64,000 nt of DNA from Ralstonia pickettii (GCF_000607165.1 NZ_JFZG01000003.1:186001-250000), one strand, 5' to 3'; positions 30,349 through 38,798 are shown, counted from the stretch's first letter. Made by a program: numbers and translations. Notes: generated from the sequence alone by a model not told the origin.

Positions 30349-30423
30349 TCAGCGGTTGGCGATGTACATGGTGATCTCGAACCCGAGTCGCAGTTCGGTA
30401 TAGGCGGGCGTTGTCCAGTTCAT
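30349..30423 (-). CDS. pqqA: Coenzyme PQQ precursor peptide PqqA
   Basis: A 24-residue peptide (starts [15 protein letters not shown], ends MYIANR). The conserved Glu16 and Tyr20, with the E-x-x-x-Y spacing in [11 protein letters not shown], are the residues joined to build PQQ. A very strong ribosome site (AAGGAGGAGAC) precedes the ATG. It leads pqqABCDE and is divergent from the alpha/beta hydrolase. Confidence 0.96.
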   Translation of the reverse strand: MNWTTPAYTELRLGFEITMYIANR

Positions 30424-30527
30424 GTCTCCTCCTTGAGGGTTGGCATAGTTAGTGAGTGCACTGCGTTGTTCAGCGGCTGACGCAGGCGTTTGCCGAACAC
30501 AGCCGCATCGTCATCAAGGCAACATCC

Positions 30528-31472
30528 ATGCCCACTTCCGACTGGCCAACCACGTCTGCCCGCATCAATCTGCGCACACCGGACGGCCATTGCCTGCATG
30601 TGCGCCAATGCGGCCGCGACAGCGGTGAGCCGTGGCTGGTGCTGCACGGCGGCCCGGGCAGCGGTTGCGCGCCCTCGATGGCCGCGTGGTTCGATCCACT
30701 GCTGCATCGCGCCGTGCTGCCGGACCAGCGCGGCGCGGGGCGGTCACGACCGGCCGGCACACTACGGCGCAATACGGTGACGGCGCTGCTGGCCGATCTT
30801 GAGCAACTGCGCGTCGCACTTGGCATTGAGCGCTGGGGCGTGGTTGGCGGCTCATGGGGCGCAGCGCTGGCACTGGCCTACGCCGATCGCTTTCCCGATG
30901 CCGTATCGGCGCTGGTACTGCGCGGCGCTTTCCTGACCGGTTTCGACGATGTGCAGGCGCTGTTTAACGCGCGCGGCGCCGGCCGTGATCTCTTGCAAAG
31001 CATCGACGGGCGAGGCGAGGGTTTTCCCGCGGCCCGTGGTCGCCTTTACGTTGCAACAGACATGTTGCAGCTTGGGACAACTGTTCAGAAATTGAACATC
31101 GCCAGGGCGTGGCAGCGCGCGGAACATCGTTTGTTGGGTCTGCAGCCGCAGGCACGTCGCCAAACCTGGCAACAGCGCATGGCCCTGGTGCGCAAGTACC
31201 GGTTGCAGGCGCATTACCTGTATCGGCGGGCGGGGCTCGGGAAATCGGCGTTGCTGCGGGCGGCTGCGCGTATCGGCGCGAGGGGATTGCCGGTGACGCT
31301 GCTGCATGGGCGGGAAGACAACGTTTGCCGCCCCCGGAATGCGCTGCTGTTGTCTGCAGCGATACCGCATGCGCGGTTGGTCTGGGTGCCGGGCGGGCAC
31401 CTGGCGGTGGGGGAGATGGCGAAAGCGCTGGGCGCCGCCATCCGTGCGTCGGCGTGGTCAGTCGGTGTCTGA
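30528..31472 (+). CDS. Proline iminopeptidase-like alpha/beta hydrolase
   Basis: A 314-residue serine hydrolase with the S33 peptidase pattern: oxyanion HGGPGSGCAPS, DQRGAGRS, nucleophile Ser in GGSWGAALALAYA, Asp in HGREDNVCRPRN and His in GGHLAVGEM. Family members release N-terminal proline or hydrolyse esters. It is divergent from pqqA with a 104-bp shared promoter region, and no pqqF/pqqG protease is seen here; a role in trimming the cross-linked PqqA is possible but unproven. Its last 15 bp overlap the end of the convergent regulator gene. Confidence 0.82.
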   Translation: MPTSDWPTTSARINLRTPDGHCLHVRQCGRDSGEPWLVLHGGPGSGCAPSMAAWFDPLLHRAVLPDQRGAGRSRPAGTLRRNTVTALLADLEQLRVALGIERWGVVGGSWGAALALAYADRFPDAVSALVLRGAFLTGFDDVQALFNARGAGRDLLQSIDGRGEGFPAARGRLYVATDMLQLGTTVQKLNIARAWQRAEHRLLGLQPQARRQTWQQRMALVRKYRLQAHYLYRRAGLGKSALLRAAARIGARGLPVTLLHGREDNVCRPRNALLLSAAIPHARLVWVPGGHLAVGEMAKALGAAIRASAWSVGV

Positions 31473-33479
31473 GGGCAAGCCGCCGGCCTCGTCAATCCTG
31501 CGGTAGATCGTGTTGCGCGAAATGCCGAGCGCCTTCGCAGCGGCCGAGATATTGCCGTTGTGCGCCTTCACGGCCGCCATGATGGTCATGCATTCCACAT
31601 CGGCAAGCCGCTTGGGCTGGGGGCCGCCAACGGCTTGATGCGTGACCGGCGGCACGGCTGCTGCCGGCGCCGGCGCATTGTCCGCAGCCGGCTGGTCGCC
31701 ATGGCGCGCCTGCCAGTCTTCAAGAAAATCGTCGGGCAGATGGTCTTCGGTGATTTCCGGCGCGCCTTCGGCCATCAGCCGGGCGGTGCGCAGCAGGTTG
31801 CCGAGCTGGCGGATGTTGCCGGGCCAGTGGTAGCTGCGGAACATCTGCATCACGGCTTCGCTGATGGGGGGCGCGTCGGCCTGTTCAAGCTTCAGCAGCT
31901 TGTCGGCCACCACGTCCAGGTCGGTGCGCTCGCGCAATGCCGGCAGGCGCACGACCAGACCGTTCAGGCGGTAGTAGAGGTCTTCGCGGAACTGCCCGCT
32001 GGCGACCATCTCGCGCATGTTGCGGTGGGTCGCGCATACGACCGCCACATCCACCTGGATGAGCTTGTTGCTGCCCAGCGGCGAGACCGCACGCTCTTGC
32101 AGGGCGCGCAGCAGCCGGGCCTGCAGGTGCAGCGGCATGTCGCCGATCTCGTCGAGGAAGAGCGTGCCGCCGTTGGCCAGCACCATCTTGCCGATGCCGC
32201 CCTTCTTGCGCGCGCCGGTAAAGGCACCTTCTTCGTAGCCGAACAGTTCAGATTCAATGAGCGCTTCCGGAATCGACGCGCAATTCACGGCGATGAAGGG
32301 ACCGGCATGGCGCGGGCTGTCGGCGTGGATGGCGCGCGCAAGCAGTTCCTTGCCGGTGCCGGTTTCGCCCAGGACCATGACAGGGATGTCCTTGCCGATG
32401 ACCTTGCGCAGCTTGCCGATCACGGTCTGGATCTGCGCGTCGCCGGTATCCAGCGCCTCCAGGCTCGCCGGCTGCCGGGATGGCTCGATGTAGGCCCTGC
32501 GCGGTGCCGTGTCGCGGTCGATCGAGAGATCGGCGCCAATCGCGCCGCCCACCATGCGGTTGGCCGGCCGCTTCCATTCGACGCGCGCAAACACCTTCAC
32601 ACCGCTGGGCAGTTGCAACTGCATGACGCCTGCCGCTGCGCTGCGTTCCCGGTCGATCAACTGCGACATCGACAGCCCGAACAGCGACGAAAAGGTATGT
32701 GCATGCAGCGCGCGGATCGACAGGCCAAGCTGGAATTCGCCGCTGCGGTTGGCCGACAGGAAACGCCCCGCCGGCGTAAAGGCCGCAATGCCCTCGACCA
32801 GCGTGCCGATGAATTCCGGACGCGAGTGGAAGTGGATGCACACCACGTCCTGGAACGTGTTGGCGAACAACTGGTTCTCGATCATCTGCGCCGACATGCG
32901 CACCAGCGCCATGGTGTGCTTGTGGAAGCCGCGATGGTCACCCGTCACGTCGAGCGCACCCACGGTGGCGCCATACGGATCGAAGATCGGCGCACACGAG
33001 CAGGTGAGGAACTGGTTGGCTTGCAAGTAGTGCTCGGAGCCGTGGACCAGCGTGGGTTTGCCATCGGCGAGCGCCGTGCCGATGGCGTTGGTGCCACGGC
33101 TCGCCTCCGACCACAGCGCGCCCGGCTGCAGGGCCACCTTGCTGGCCTGGGCCAGGAAATCGTCGTCTCCCATCGAATGCAGGATCAGGCCCGAGGTGTC
33201 CGTCAGGATCACCATGCTTTGCGTGTTGACGATCTGGCTGTAGAGCGTCTCCATCACGGGCAGCGCGTGCGTGAACAGCGATTGGCTGCGCTCGATCTCG
33301 GTCTTCAGCTCGTTGTGCAGCACCGGGCAGAAATCGGGCGATTCATAGGGTCGCAGGCCGTAGGACTTGGATCGCTCGTGCGACTGCGCGATCAGTTCGG
33401 GCTGATCGTTCGGGGCGTCGCCGAGCGTGGCCGGGGCGTTCTCGGAAGCGCGCGGGTCGGCTGCCGCGTGAGGGGTCAT
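31458..33479 (-). CDS. Sigma-54-dependent activator (AcoR-like, Fis family)
   Basis: A 673-residue enhancer-binding protein. Layout: N-terminal sensory region with a GAF-like domain (about 80-230), AAA+ domain with Walker A GETGTGKE (371-378), the sigma-54 contact loop GAFTGA (418-423) and Walker B LFLDEIGDM, and a C-terminal Fis-type helix-turn-helix (GNISAAAKALGISRNTIYRRIDEAGG). The architecture matches AcoR, the acetoin/alcohol catabolism activator. Four -24/-12 promoters in this island make those genes its likely targets. It is divergent from the PedF-like cytochrome. Effector unknown. Confidence 0.9.
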   Translation of the reverse strand: MTPHAAADPRASENAPATLGDAPNDQPELIAQSHERSKSYGLRPYESPDFCPVLHNELKTEIERSQSLFTHALPVMETLYSQIVNTQSMVILTDTSGLILHSMGDDDFLAQASKVALQPGALWSEASRGTNAIGTALADGKPTLVHGSEHYLQANQFLTCSCAPIFDPYGATVGALDVTGDHRGFHKHTMALVRMSAQMIENQLFANTFQDVVCIHFHSRPEFIGTLVEGIAAFTPAGRFLSANRSGEFQLGLSIRALHAHTFSSLFGLSMSQLIDRERSAAAGVMQLQLPSGVKVFARVEWKRPANRMVGGAIGADLSIDRDTAPRRAYIEPSRQPASLEALDTGDAQIQTVIGKLRKVIGKDIPVMVLGETGTGKELLARAIHADSPRHAGPFIAVNCASIPEALIESELFGYEEGAFTGARKKGGIGKMVLANGGTLFLDEIGDMPLHLQARLLRALQERAVSPLGSNKLIQVDVAVVCATHRNMREMVASGQFREDLYYRLNGLVVRLPALRERTDLDVVADKLLKLEQADAPPISEAVMQMFRSYHWPGNIRQLGNLLRTARLMAEGAPEITEDHLPDDFLEDWQARHGDQPAADNAPAPAAAVPPVTHQAVGGPQPKRLADVECMTIMAAVKAHNGNISAAAKALGISRNTIYRRIDEAGGLPSDTD

Positions 33480-33560
33480 GGTGTGTCTCCTAAAACCTCG
33501 CCCGCAATCTATGTGCGGGTCGCCCGGATCGCCTCATTTAACCAGGGTGCGAACCGGAAG

Positions 33561-33599
33561 TGTTGCGCTATGAAGCAAGACCCTTGCCAGGGTGTTGCA
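33561..33599. promoter_or_regulatory. Paired TGTTGCR sites upstream of the PedF-like gene
   Basis: TGTTGCG (33561-33567) and TGTTGCA (33593-33599) are direct repeats 32 bp apart, about three helical turns, ending 86 bp before the -24 box. They match the half sites in front of the alcohol and aldehyde dehydrogenase genes. Confidence 0.5.
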
Positions 33600-33684
33600 T
33601 TCCTGAGCACCTTTGCCAACCGATGCATCCGGTATCCGGAGCGTTTGGCGCACGTTGGCCGTGTCTCCCGGCAGATTTTCGACT

Positions 33685-33700
33685 TGGTATGGCTCTTGCA
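33685..33700 (+). promoter_or_regulatory. Candidate sigma-54 promoter of the PedF-like cytochrome operon
   Basis: TGGTATGGCTCTTGCA has the GG-N10-GC core and a perfect TTGCA -12 box, with two mismatches in the -24 box, 44 bp before the start codon. Confidence 0.65.
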
Positions 33701-33744
33701 GAAATGCCTCCAAAAATCGTTTCAACGACAACAAGGAGACACTC

Positions 33745-34230
33745 TTGAAAACGCCTCGCAACTCGCTCGCGCTGCTTTCTGCCTGCGCACTTCTGGCCGG
33801 GGGATTGCCCGCAGCCGCATCCGCTCACGGCGATGTCACGCCGCAGGCCGTAGACACACACACCTTACCGCAACTCGGCGCCGATTGGCGTCAGGACAAT
33901 CCATACAGGACGGGGCCCGCACATGACGAAGCGCTGCGGATCGGCTCCTCCGGGTTCAATCAGAACTGCGCGCGCTGCCATGGGCTGGAGGCCATCTCCG
34001 GCGGGATCGCGCCCGACCTGCGCAAGCTCGACACCGATTGCATGTCGCTGGCCGACGCCAAGAAGAAGGAGGCTTGCTACGGAGAGGTGTCGCAATACTT
34101 CACAGCCACCGTCCGCCACGGCCGCACGCGCGACGGCCGTGTCTACATGCCGCCGTTCGAAGGCGTGCTGACCCAGGAAGCGGTCTGGTCGATCAAGACG
34201 TATCTGGAATCGCGCCGCGTACAGGAGTAG
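33745..34230 (+). CDS. pedF: Cytochrome c-550 PedF-like
   Basis: A 161-residue periplasmic cytochrome (signal LALLSACALLAGGLPAAASA) with heme site NCARCHGLEA near residue 76, a further Cys pair (DTDCMSL, EACYGE) and a distal Met in VYMPPFEG. It fits the c-550 PedF group that accepts electrons from PQQ alcohol dehydrogenases. The start is a TTG at 33745 preceded by AAGGAGA at 7 bp; no ATG near it gives a signal peptide. It is co-transcribed with the binding protein downstream. Confidence 0.85.
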   Translation: MKTPRNSLALLSACALLAGGLPAAASAHGDVTPQAVDTHTLPQLGADWRQDNPYRTGPAHDEALRIGSSGFNQNCARCHGLEAISGGIAPDLRKLDTDCMSLADAKKKEACYGEVSQYFTATVRHGRTRDGRVYMPPFEGVLTQEAVWSIKTYLESRRVQE

Positions 34231-34326
34231 TAGGTCGGCCAGCCACAGCTGGCAGCTTTGCGAGCCGGTGCTGTCCCTGCCTTCGTGTGCGTCGGCTCGC
34301 TCATTTTTTCCGCCTGGAGATGTCTC

Positions 34327-35208
34327 ATGAACGCCCGTTCTCGGTTGGCCGCGGCTGGAGTTTTTCGCCGCCTTGCCAGCCTCCTGCTTGCCGCGGCAGC
34401 CATGGTGGCGAGCGCCGCGCCGGCACACGCCGACATGGCGAAGATCCGCCAGAGCGGCGCCCTGAAGGTCGCCCTGTACAAGGGTCTACCGCCGTTCTCC
34501 GATAACGTCGGGGGGCAATTCAGCGGCATCGACGTGGCGCTTGCCAATGCGCTCGGCAAGCAGATGGGGCTGTCGGCGTCGTTGCTTCCCTTTGATGCGG
34601 ATGACGACGGCATGTCGGGCGACCTGCGCAACATGGTCTGGAAGGGGCATTACCTGGGGTACGGCCCAGCCGATGTGATGCTGCATGTGCCGGTCGACCC
34701 GAATTTCATACGCCAGAATGGCCAGGTGCTGATCTTCGCGCCGTACCTTCGCGAAGGCTACGTGCTGGTGTACGACAGCGAGCGCGTCCACAGGGTCAGC
34801 CGTTTCGAAGACCTCGCCGGCCAGGCGACTGGCGCCGAGCAGGGATCGGGCGGTGCGAGCGCGCTGCTTTCCAGCGCCAACGGCGCCCTGCGCGACAAGG
34901 TGAAGATTTATCCGGAGGCCAACGAGGTCCTGCATGCGCTGTTCTCCGGCCAGATTGCCGCGGCAATGGTGACGCGGGCGCAATATGAAAGCGCGCTGAA
35001 GACGCAGAATCAATCTGCCACACGCTTTGTGGCGACCGAGCTGCAGTCGCCGCTGCTGCCCGCACGCGGCTGGGCAATCGGCATGGCCGTCAAGGCGGAT
35101 CAGCGCGAACTGGCGCAGGCGCTAGAGAGCGCGCTCAATGCACTGCGCGCCAGCGGCGAGCTGCAGCGCATCTTTGCGCAATACGGCGTCTCGATGGTGG
35201 CACCGTAG
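34327..35208 (+). CDS. Quinoprotein dehydrogenase-associated periplasmic binding protein
   Basis: A 293-residue exported protein (signal cleavage near AHA-DM) of the ABC-type amino-acid binding fold (KIRQSGALKVALYKGLPPFSDNVGGQFSGIDVALANALGK). It belongs to the subgroup encoded beside PQQ dehydrogenases without ABC transporter partners, sometimes likened to XoxJ/MxaJ, which may help activate or dock the enzyme. It lies 96 bp after the PedF-like gene and ends the island. Confidence 0.82.
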   Translation: MNARSRLAAAGVFRRLASLLLAAAAMVASAAPAHADMAKIRQSGALKVALYKGLPPFSDNVGGQFSGIDVALANALGKQMGLSASLLPFDADDDGMSGDLRNMVWKGHYLGYGPADVMLHVPVDPNFIRQNGQVLIFAPYLREGYVLVYDSERVHRVSRFEDLAGQATGAEQGSGGASALLSSANGALRDKVKIYPEANEVLHALFSGQIAAAMVTRAQYESALKTQNQSATRFVATELQSPLLPARGWAIGMAVKADQRELAQALESALNALRASGELQRIFAQYGVSMVAP

Positions 35209-35294
35209 GCGCCACCGCCTGCACACAGAGCCGAACGTGTCGACGTACCTGACGCACTGGCCGTGCGGGCTGGCCGCTCCGGCCAGTTCACGCG

Positions 35295-35762
35295 CTACGC
35301 TTTCTCCGCCGCGGCGTGCTTGGAGGGCAGGGCACTCACGTTGTCGTCGAACGGCGAATCCACTGGGATCTTCGAGAAGTGGTGGATCTTCGGCGCGTGC
35401 GAGTCGTCGACCTGTGCGTCGTGCGGGTCGATGAAGGACATTGCGGTGCGGCGCTTGAGCATGTGCGAGTCGCGCGATTGAGATTCGCGCCACAGCTCGG
35501 CCGTGAACTTGAGACCGGCGCGCAATGCGTGGGCGCTTTCCTGCTTGCCCTTGCGCTGGTCGGAGACGCGCTCGATGCCCTTCTTGACGACGTCTTCCAG
35601 GAATGTGAGACGGGCGCGGTAATAGTCCGCGTGCATTTGTGCATCCATCACGCGCTGCTCTGCCTGGTACAGCTCCATGCGCAATTCGCTTAGCGCGCGT
35701 TCGGCCTGCTTCTCGGGAGAGGGTGCGTGGCTCAAGGCCCAGTTTGCAATCCACCGCAACAT
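35295..35762 (-). CDS. Hypothetical protein with coiled-coil N-terminus
   Basis: A 155-residue protein I do not recognise. Residues about 18-60 form a Glu/Arg/Ala-rich probable coiled coil (PEKQAERALSELRMELYQAE...), with a basic central part and a polar C-terminus (MSFIDPHDAQVDDSHAPKIHHFSKIP). No signal or membrane helix. The ATG at 35762 is used; a TTG two codons upstream is possible. It is convergent with the binding-protein gene. Confidence 0.65.
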   Translation of the reverse strand: MLRWIANWALSHAPSPEKQAERALSELRMELYQAEQRVMDAQMHADYYRARLTFLEDVVKKGIERVSDQRKGKQESAHALRAGLKFTAELWRESQSRDSHMLKRRTAMSFIDPHDAQVDDSHAPKIHHFSKIPVDSPFDDNVSALPSKHAAAEKA

Positions 35763-36062
35763 GGTCAAGCCCTCCTGTCTTGCGGTGTCCGCCGCCGGTG
35801 GGAAGACACCGTTTACTGCCCGCGCATTGATCGGAAGTGATCGCCGCTTGCCAAACAGACTAGCAAAAAAAGCGGGGCGATTGCGCTAGTCCACGTGCAT
35901 GCCTGTTGTGAAAAGGAAGCATGGTCCGTTTGGCTGAGAGGCGCGCGGGCCAAGTTCTGGTCTCATAGGCAGATTGCCTCGCGTGCACAGGTTTGCGAGG
36001 AAAACGTCACCTGCCTGCGCAAGCGATTGCGCACATCGCGGCGCCCGATCTTGGGCGCGATG
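35763..36062. other. Intergenic region without recognised gene
   Basis: 300 bp between two minus-strand genes. It should hold the promoter of the coiled-coil protein gene. I see no RNA gene, repeat or convincing coding frame. Confidence 0.5.
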
Positions 36063-36890
36063 TCAGCGGAACCGGTACGTAAGCGAGGCCATGGCCGTGG
36101 TCTGTTGGCGACGCTGCGTGATCGGGCTGTCGGCGGCATCTCCGTGCAACCGCGCAACCGTGAGCGAGCCATTGGCCGTCCACCGGTCATCGAGCTTGCA
36201 GGTGACGATGGCGTTGAAGTGGATGTCGCGCAGCCCCGCATGCGTGGCAAATACCGGCAGGCCCGAACGGGCGCTTTGCCCATCGTCCACGCCAAAGAAC
36301 GTACGCATGTACTGACCGTTCGTCCACGACACGCCGGTGCCAAGGCTGAACAGCCAGCGGCCGACCGGCGCGCTTGCGTAGACATCGGCATTGGCGATCA
36401 ACCCCTGGCGGTTACCGAGGATGTCCTGCTCCGCATCGGTGGACAGGGTGAGGAACGACACCGTGTACTGCGCGAACGCCTTTGCGCGCACCGTGGCATT
36501 GACGTTGCCCAGACCACTCAGGCGCGCGTCGTCATGCGCATGGCGCCACGTCGGGTCGAACTGAAAGTTGCCGCCCACCTGCCACGTGTCGTTGTTGGCG
36601 AGGTACACGCCGGCAAAGTCCATCCCCTTGGAAAAGAACCGGCGCTTGTACTCGATCTCCTGATCGATCCACGGAAACACGAAGCTCGATTTCGCGCCCG
36701 GATACTTGGGCGACACGTAGATCGCCGGGCCCACAGCAATGCTCCAGTCGCCGGCTTCGGCGCTGTTTTTTGCGCTGCTTTCTGTGCTGGCGGCGGGTAC
36801 GGTCTGGGCCTGGGCGGTGCTGCTCAATGCGCCGATGGTCATCAGAAGGAAGAACGCAAAGCGGGGCAGGGCGCGCGAAGACAGCGGCAT
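36063..36890 (-). CDS. MipA/OmpV family outer-membrane protein
   Basis: A 275-residue beta-barrel protein with a signal peptide (cleavage near AQA-QT) and the MipA/OmpV pattern: GPAIYVSPKYPGAKSSFVFPWIDQEIEYKRRFF, then repeated barrel strands and a terminal aromatic-basic strand ASLTYRFR. In E. coli MipA scaffolds murein hydrolases; in other species family members are linked to antibiotic or metal sensing. Start at 36890 chosen for the signal peptide; the ATG at 36944 is an alternative. Confidence 0.88.
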   Translation of the reverse strand: MPLSSRALPRFAFFLLMTIGALSSTAQAQTVPAASTESSAKNSAEAGDWSIAVGPAIYVSPKYPGAKSSFVFPWIDQEIEYKRRFFSKGMDFAGVYLANNDTWQVGGNFQFDPTWRHAHDDARLSGLGNVNATVRAKAFAQYTVSFLTLSTDAEQDILGNRQGLIANADVYASAPVGRWLFSLGTGVSWTNGQYMRTFFGVDDGQSARSGLPVFATHAGLRDIHFNAIVTCKLDDRWTANGSLTVARLHGDAADSPITQRRQQTTAMASLTYRFR

Positions 36891-37107
36891 GAGAGAGCAG
36901 AAATTCGAAAGGAGTGTGAGCGAAGGAAACGGCGAGCACGTCATTCTAGTGGAACCGCCGGAATGCCGGATGACGCTGCAAGGGGGCACTCGGCGGGGCG
37001 GATGGCCACCCTGCCAGCGTTATCCGCTTGGTAGGGTGGCGTGACCCGACGCTAGGCGGGCGCTGACTACTTTGCGTCCAACGATGACGGTTTCGATTGC
37101 CGCACGC

Positions 37108-37563
37108 TCAGAACCGCACAAACAGCTTGACGCCGTCTCCCAGCTTGCACGTGTACGAGACCTGGCTTTGCAGCGTGTAGGCGGGCATGGCGAAGATGTA
37201 CGAGGCAAAGCGCGCGGTGCCATCGGCCGTGATGGTGTAGCGCAGGAATTGTGTGATGGGCGCACCATCACGGCCGACGGTGAAATGGGTGTCGGCGAAG
37301 CTGAGGGTGTGGTCCGGCTGGATCCGGTACGCATTGACCGTGAGACCGCCGCGCGTCTGTCCAGCAGGCGTGGTGTTGGTGTCGCCCTTGCAGCGCGTCA
37401 GATCGATGGTTGCTGTCATGGGCTTGCCGGCGCTTAGCGCCTGTTCGGCTGCCAGCACGTCGGGCAAGGGAATGGTTTGAGCGCCGGCGAACAGCGGCAG
37501 GGTTGCAAGGGTTGCTAGCGCGGCGAAGGGCAGCGTGATCGGTTTCTTGGTCTTTGGGAGCAT
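37108..37563 (-). CDS. VirK family protein
   Basis: A 151-residue exported protein (signal to about residue 28, FAGAQ-TIP). The body LxxALSAGKPMTATIDLTRCKG, GGLTVNAYRIQPDHTLSFADTHFTVGRDG and a C-terminal Cys (SYTCKLG) fit the VirK family first seen in the Agrobacterium vir regulon; its function is unknown. The two cysteines may form a disulfide. Isolated gene between MipA and the small exported protein. Confidence 0.75.
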   Translation of the reverse strand: MLPKTKKPITLPFAALATLATLPLFAGAQTIPLPDVLAAEQALSAGKPMTATIDLTRCKGDTNTTPAGQTRGGLTVNAYRIQPDHTLSFADTHFTVGRDGAPITQFLRYTITADGTARFASYIFAMPAYTLQSQVSYTCKLGDGVKLFVRF

Positions 37564-37715
37564 GCGTGAGATGAGTCGCAGGGGGCGATAGACAAATAAC
37601 CCTGCCCCGCCATGCAAGCCGGACCGGGCGGGGAGACACGCGTGGATCGTAGAAGAGATCATGCTCACCCACAACGCGAGATCGCGCCCCGATGCTCAAC
37701 TTTGCTCATCCAAAT

Positions 37716-37740
37716 AAAAAACGCCGGGAGTGCCCGGCGT
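37716..37740 (-). terminator. Terminator after the Ala/Lys-rich protein gene
   Basis: 8-bp stem ACGCCGGG/CCCGGCGT (37721-37728 and 37733-37740, loop AGTG) followed on the minus strand by a run of U, 20 bp past the stop at 37760. Confidence 0.85.
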
Positions 37741-37759
37741 TCTTCATGGCGCGGCTGCC

Positions 37760-38032
37760 TTATTGCTTGGCGGGCGCAGCGGCCTTCGGTGCCGAAGCAG
37801 CGTCGGTCTTGGCTTCCGACTTGGCTGCAGCCTTGTGGGCCTTCTTGTGGGTGCGCTTCTTCTCGTGCTTGGCTTCAGCCTTCGGTGCCGAAGCGGCATC
37901 GGTGGTCGTCGCTGCAGCGGTCGCAGCCGGTGCAGGTGCCGCGGCCGGTGCGGACGCGGTGCCAGCTGCGAACACGGGGGCTGCGAAGGCACCAGCAACG
38001 ATCAGAGCGGCCAGGGATTGAGCGACTTTCAT
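37760..38032 (-). CDS. Small exported Ala/Lys-rich protein
   Basis: A 90-residue protein with a clear Sec signal (MKVAQSLAALIVAGAFAAPV, cleavage near VFA-AG) and a low-complexity mature part: Ala/Pro-rich, then Lys/His-rich (KAEAKHEKKRTHKKAHKAAAKSEAK), then Ala/Pro again. The composition recalls acid-shock protein Asr, which is a resemblance in character rather than proven homology. A similar small gene lies divergently at 38435. Tandem TGTAAGCG repeats lie upstream. Confidence 0.75.
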   Translation of the reverse strand: MKVAQSLAALIVAGAFAAPVFAAGTASAPAAAPAPAATAAATTTDAASAPKAEAKHEKKRTHKKAHKAAAKSEAKTDAASAPKAAAPAKQ

Positions 38033-38434
38033 GTGAGACTCCTTAAACAGATACAAGCGGGATATTGGGACTCCAGATACATGGATCTCGTCCCATTTGC
38101 GATCCATGCCTCCAAAAACGTCTCACAGTGAGAGCGGGCTGACCGCCGTTTGTAAGCGTTCTGCCGACGGTGTAAGCGCGCGTAACAAGGTAGGTTCGCT
38201 GCGTCCAATGTCTGTTGCGATGGGTTGAGACACATCAAGGCCAGGCCCTGCGCATCGGCGTACCGTCAGGCGTCGGGTGGACAACCGCTGACGCGTACAC
38301 CACACTGCGTGGTGATGCGTGGGCCATTTCGATGTCAGGCCGCGCATTGCATCGCGGGCGTGGGAGCGCATTGGGTCACGCTCCATCCGATACCGGTAGC
38401 GCCACAAACCAGTCTCTTCTATAAGGACAACACG
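38033..38434. other. Divergent promoter region of two small exported-protein genes
   Basis: 402 bp with no recognised gene. It contains direct repeats TGTAAGCG at 38151-38158 and 38171-38178 (20 bp apart, two helical turns), a layout typical of tandem binding by OmpR-type response regulators, followed by a related CGTAAC at 38181. Confidence 0.5.
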
Positions 38435-38659
38435 ATGAACAAGCTTCTGGCCGCCCTCGTGGCTACAGTCTTCAGCGCCGGCGCGTTTGCGCAGGCATCC
38501 GCACCTGCAGCAGCTCCGGCACCTGCCACGGCCGCGCCGGCACCCGCCGCGTCGGCACCTGCCGCAGGCGAAAAGGCAACGCAACTTCAGAAGAAGAAAA
38601 AGAAACGCGACCATCGTCCGAAGCATCAGGACAAGAGCGCGTACGGCGTGGGCGGCTGA
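38435..38659 (+). CDS. Small exported Ala/Pro-Lys protein
   Basis: A 74-residue protein with a Sec signal (MNKLLAALVATVFSAGAFA, cleavage AFA-QA), an Ala/Pro repeat tract and a short basic tail (QKKKKKRDHRPKHQDKSAYG). AAGGAC lies 7 bp upstream of the ATG. It resembles the product at 37760 in layout, which may reflect an old duplication or shared composition only. Function unknown. Confidence 0.72.
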   Translation: MNKLLAALVATVFSAGAFAQASAPAAAPAPATAAPAPAASAPAAGEKATQLQKKKKKRDHRPKHQDKSAYGVGG

Positions 38660-38690
38660 TCTGCTGTAGCCCGTCGATTTTCTGCACACC

Positions 38691-38729
38691 AAAGCGCCGG
38701 CCTCCGAGAAGGGGCCGGCGCTTTGTTTT
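38691..38729 (+). terminator. Terminator after the small exported protein gene
   Basis: 12-bp inverted repeat (38691-38702 and 38713-38724) ending in TTTGTTTT, 31 bp past the stop at 38659. Confidence 0.85.
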
Positions 38730-38761
38730 GTGCGAGCCGAAAAGATTCACGTTAAAGTCGC

Positions 38762-38792
38762 TTGACTTAGAGTGCGCTCTAACTTCTAAGCT
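38762..38792 (+). promoter_or_regulatory. MerR-type promoter-operator
   Basis: TTGACT (38762-38767) is followed by the dyad TTAGAG-TGCG-CTCTAA (38767-38782), then a weak -10 (TAAGCT, 38787-38792) with the 19-bp spacer typical of MerR-controlled promoters. Transcription would begin at or next to the ATG at 38799. Confidence 0.7.
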
Positions 38793-38798
38793 CCGTTC

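Noticed and set aside
31560-33926. Long open frame antisense to the sigma-54 regulator (about 790 codons)
   Set aside because: Low-complexity translation with no motif; the opposite strand holds a textbook enhancer-binding protein.
37760-38659. The two small Ala-rich ORFs as chance GC-rich frames
   Set aside because: Both have proper signal peptides, ribosome sites and their own terminators, so they were kept as genes.
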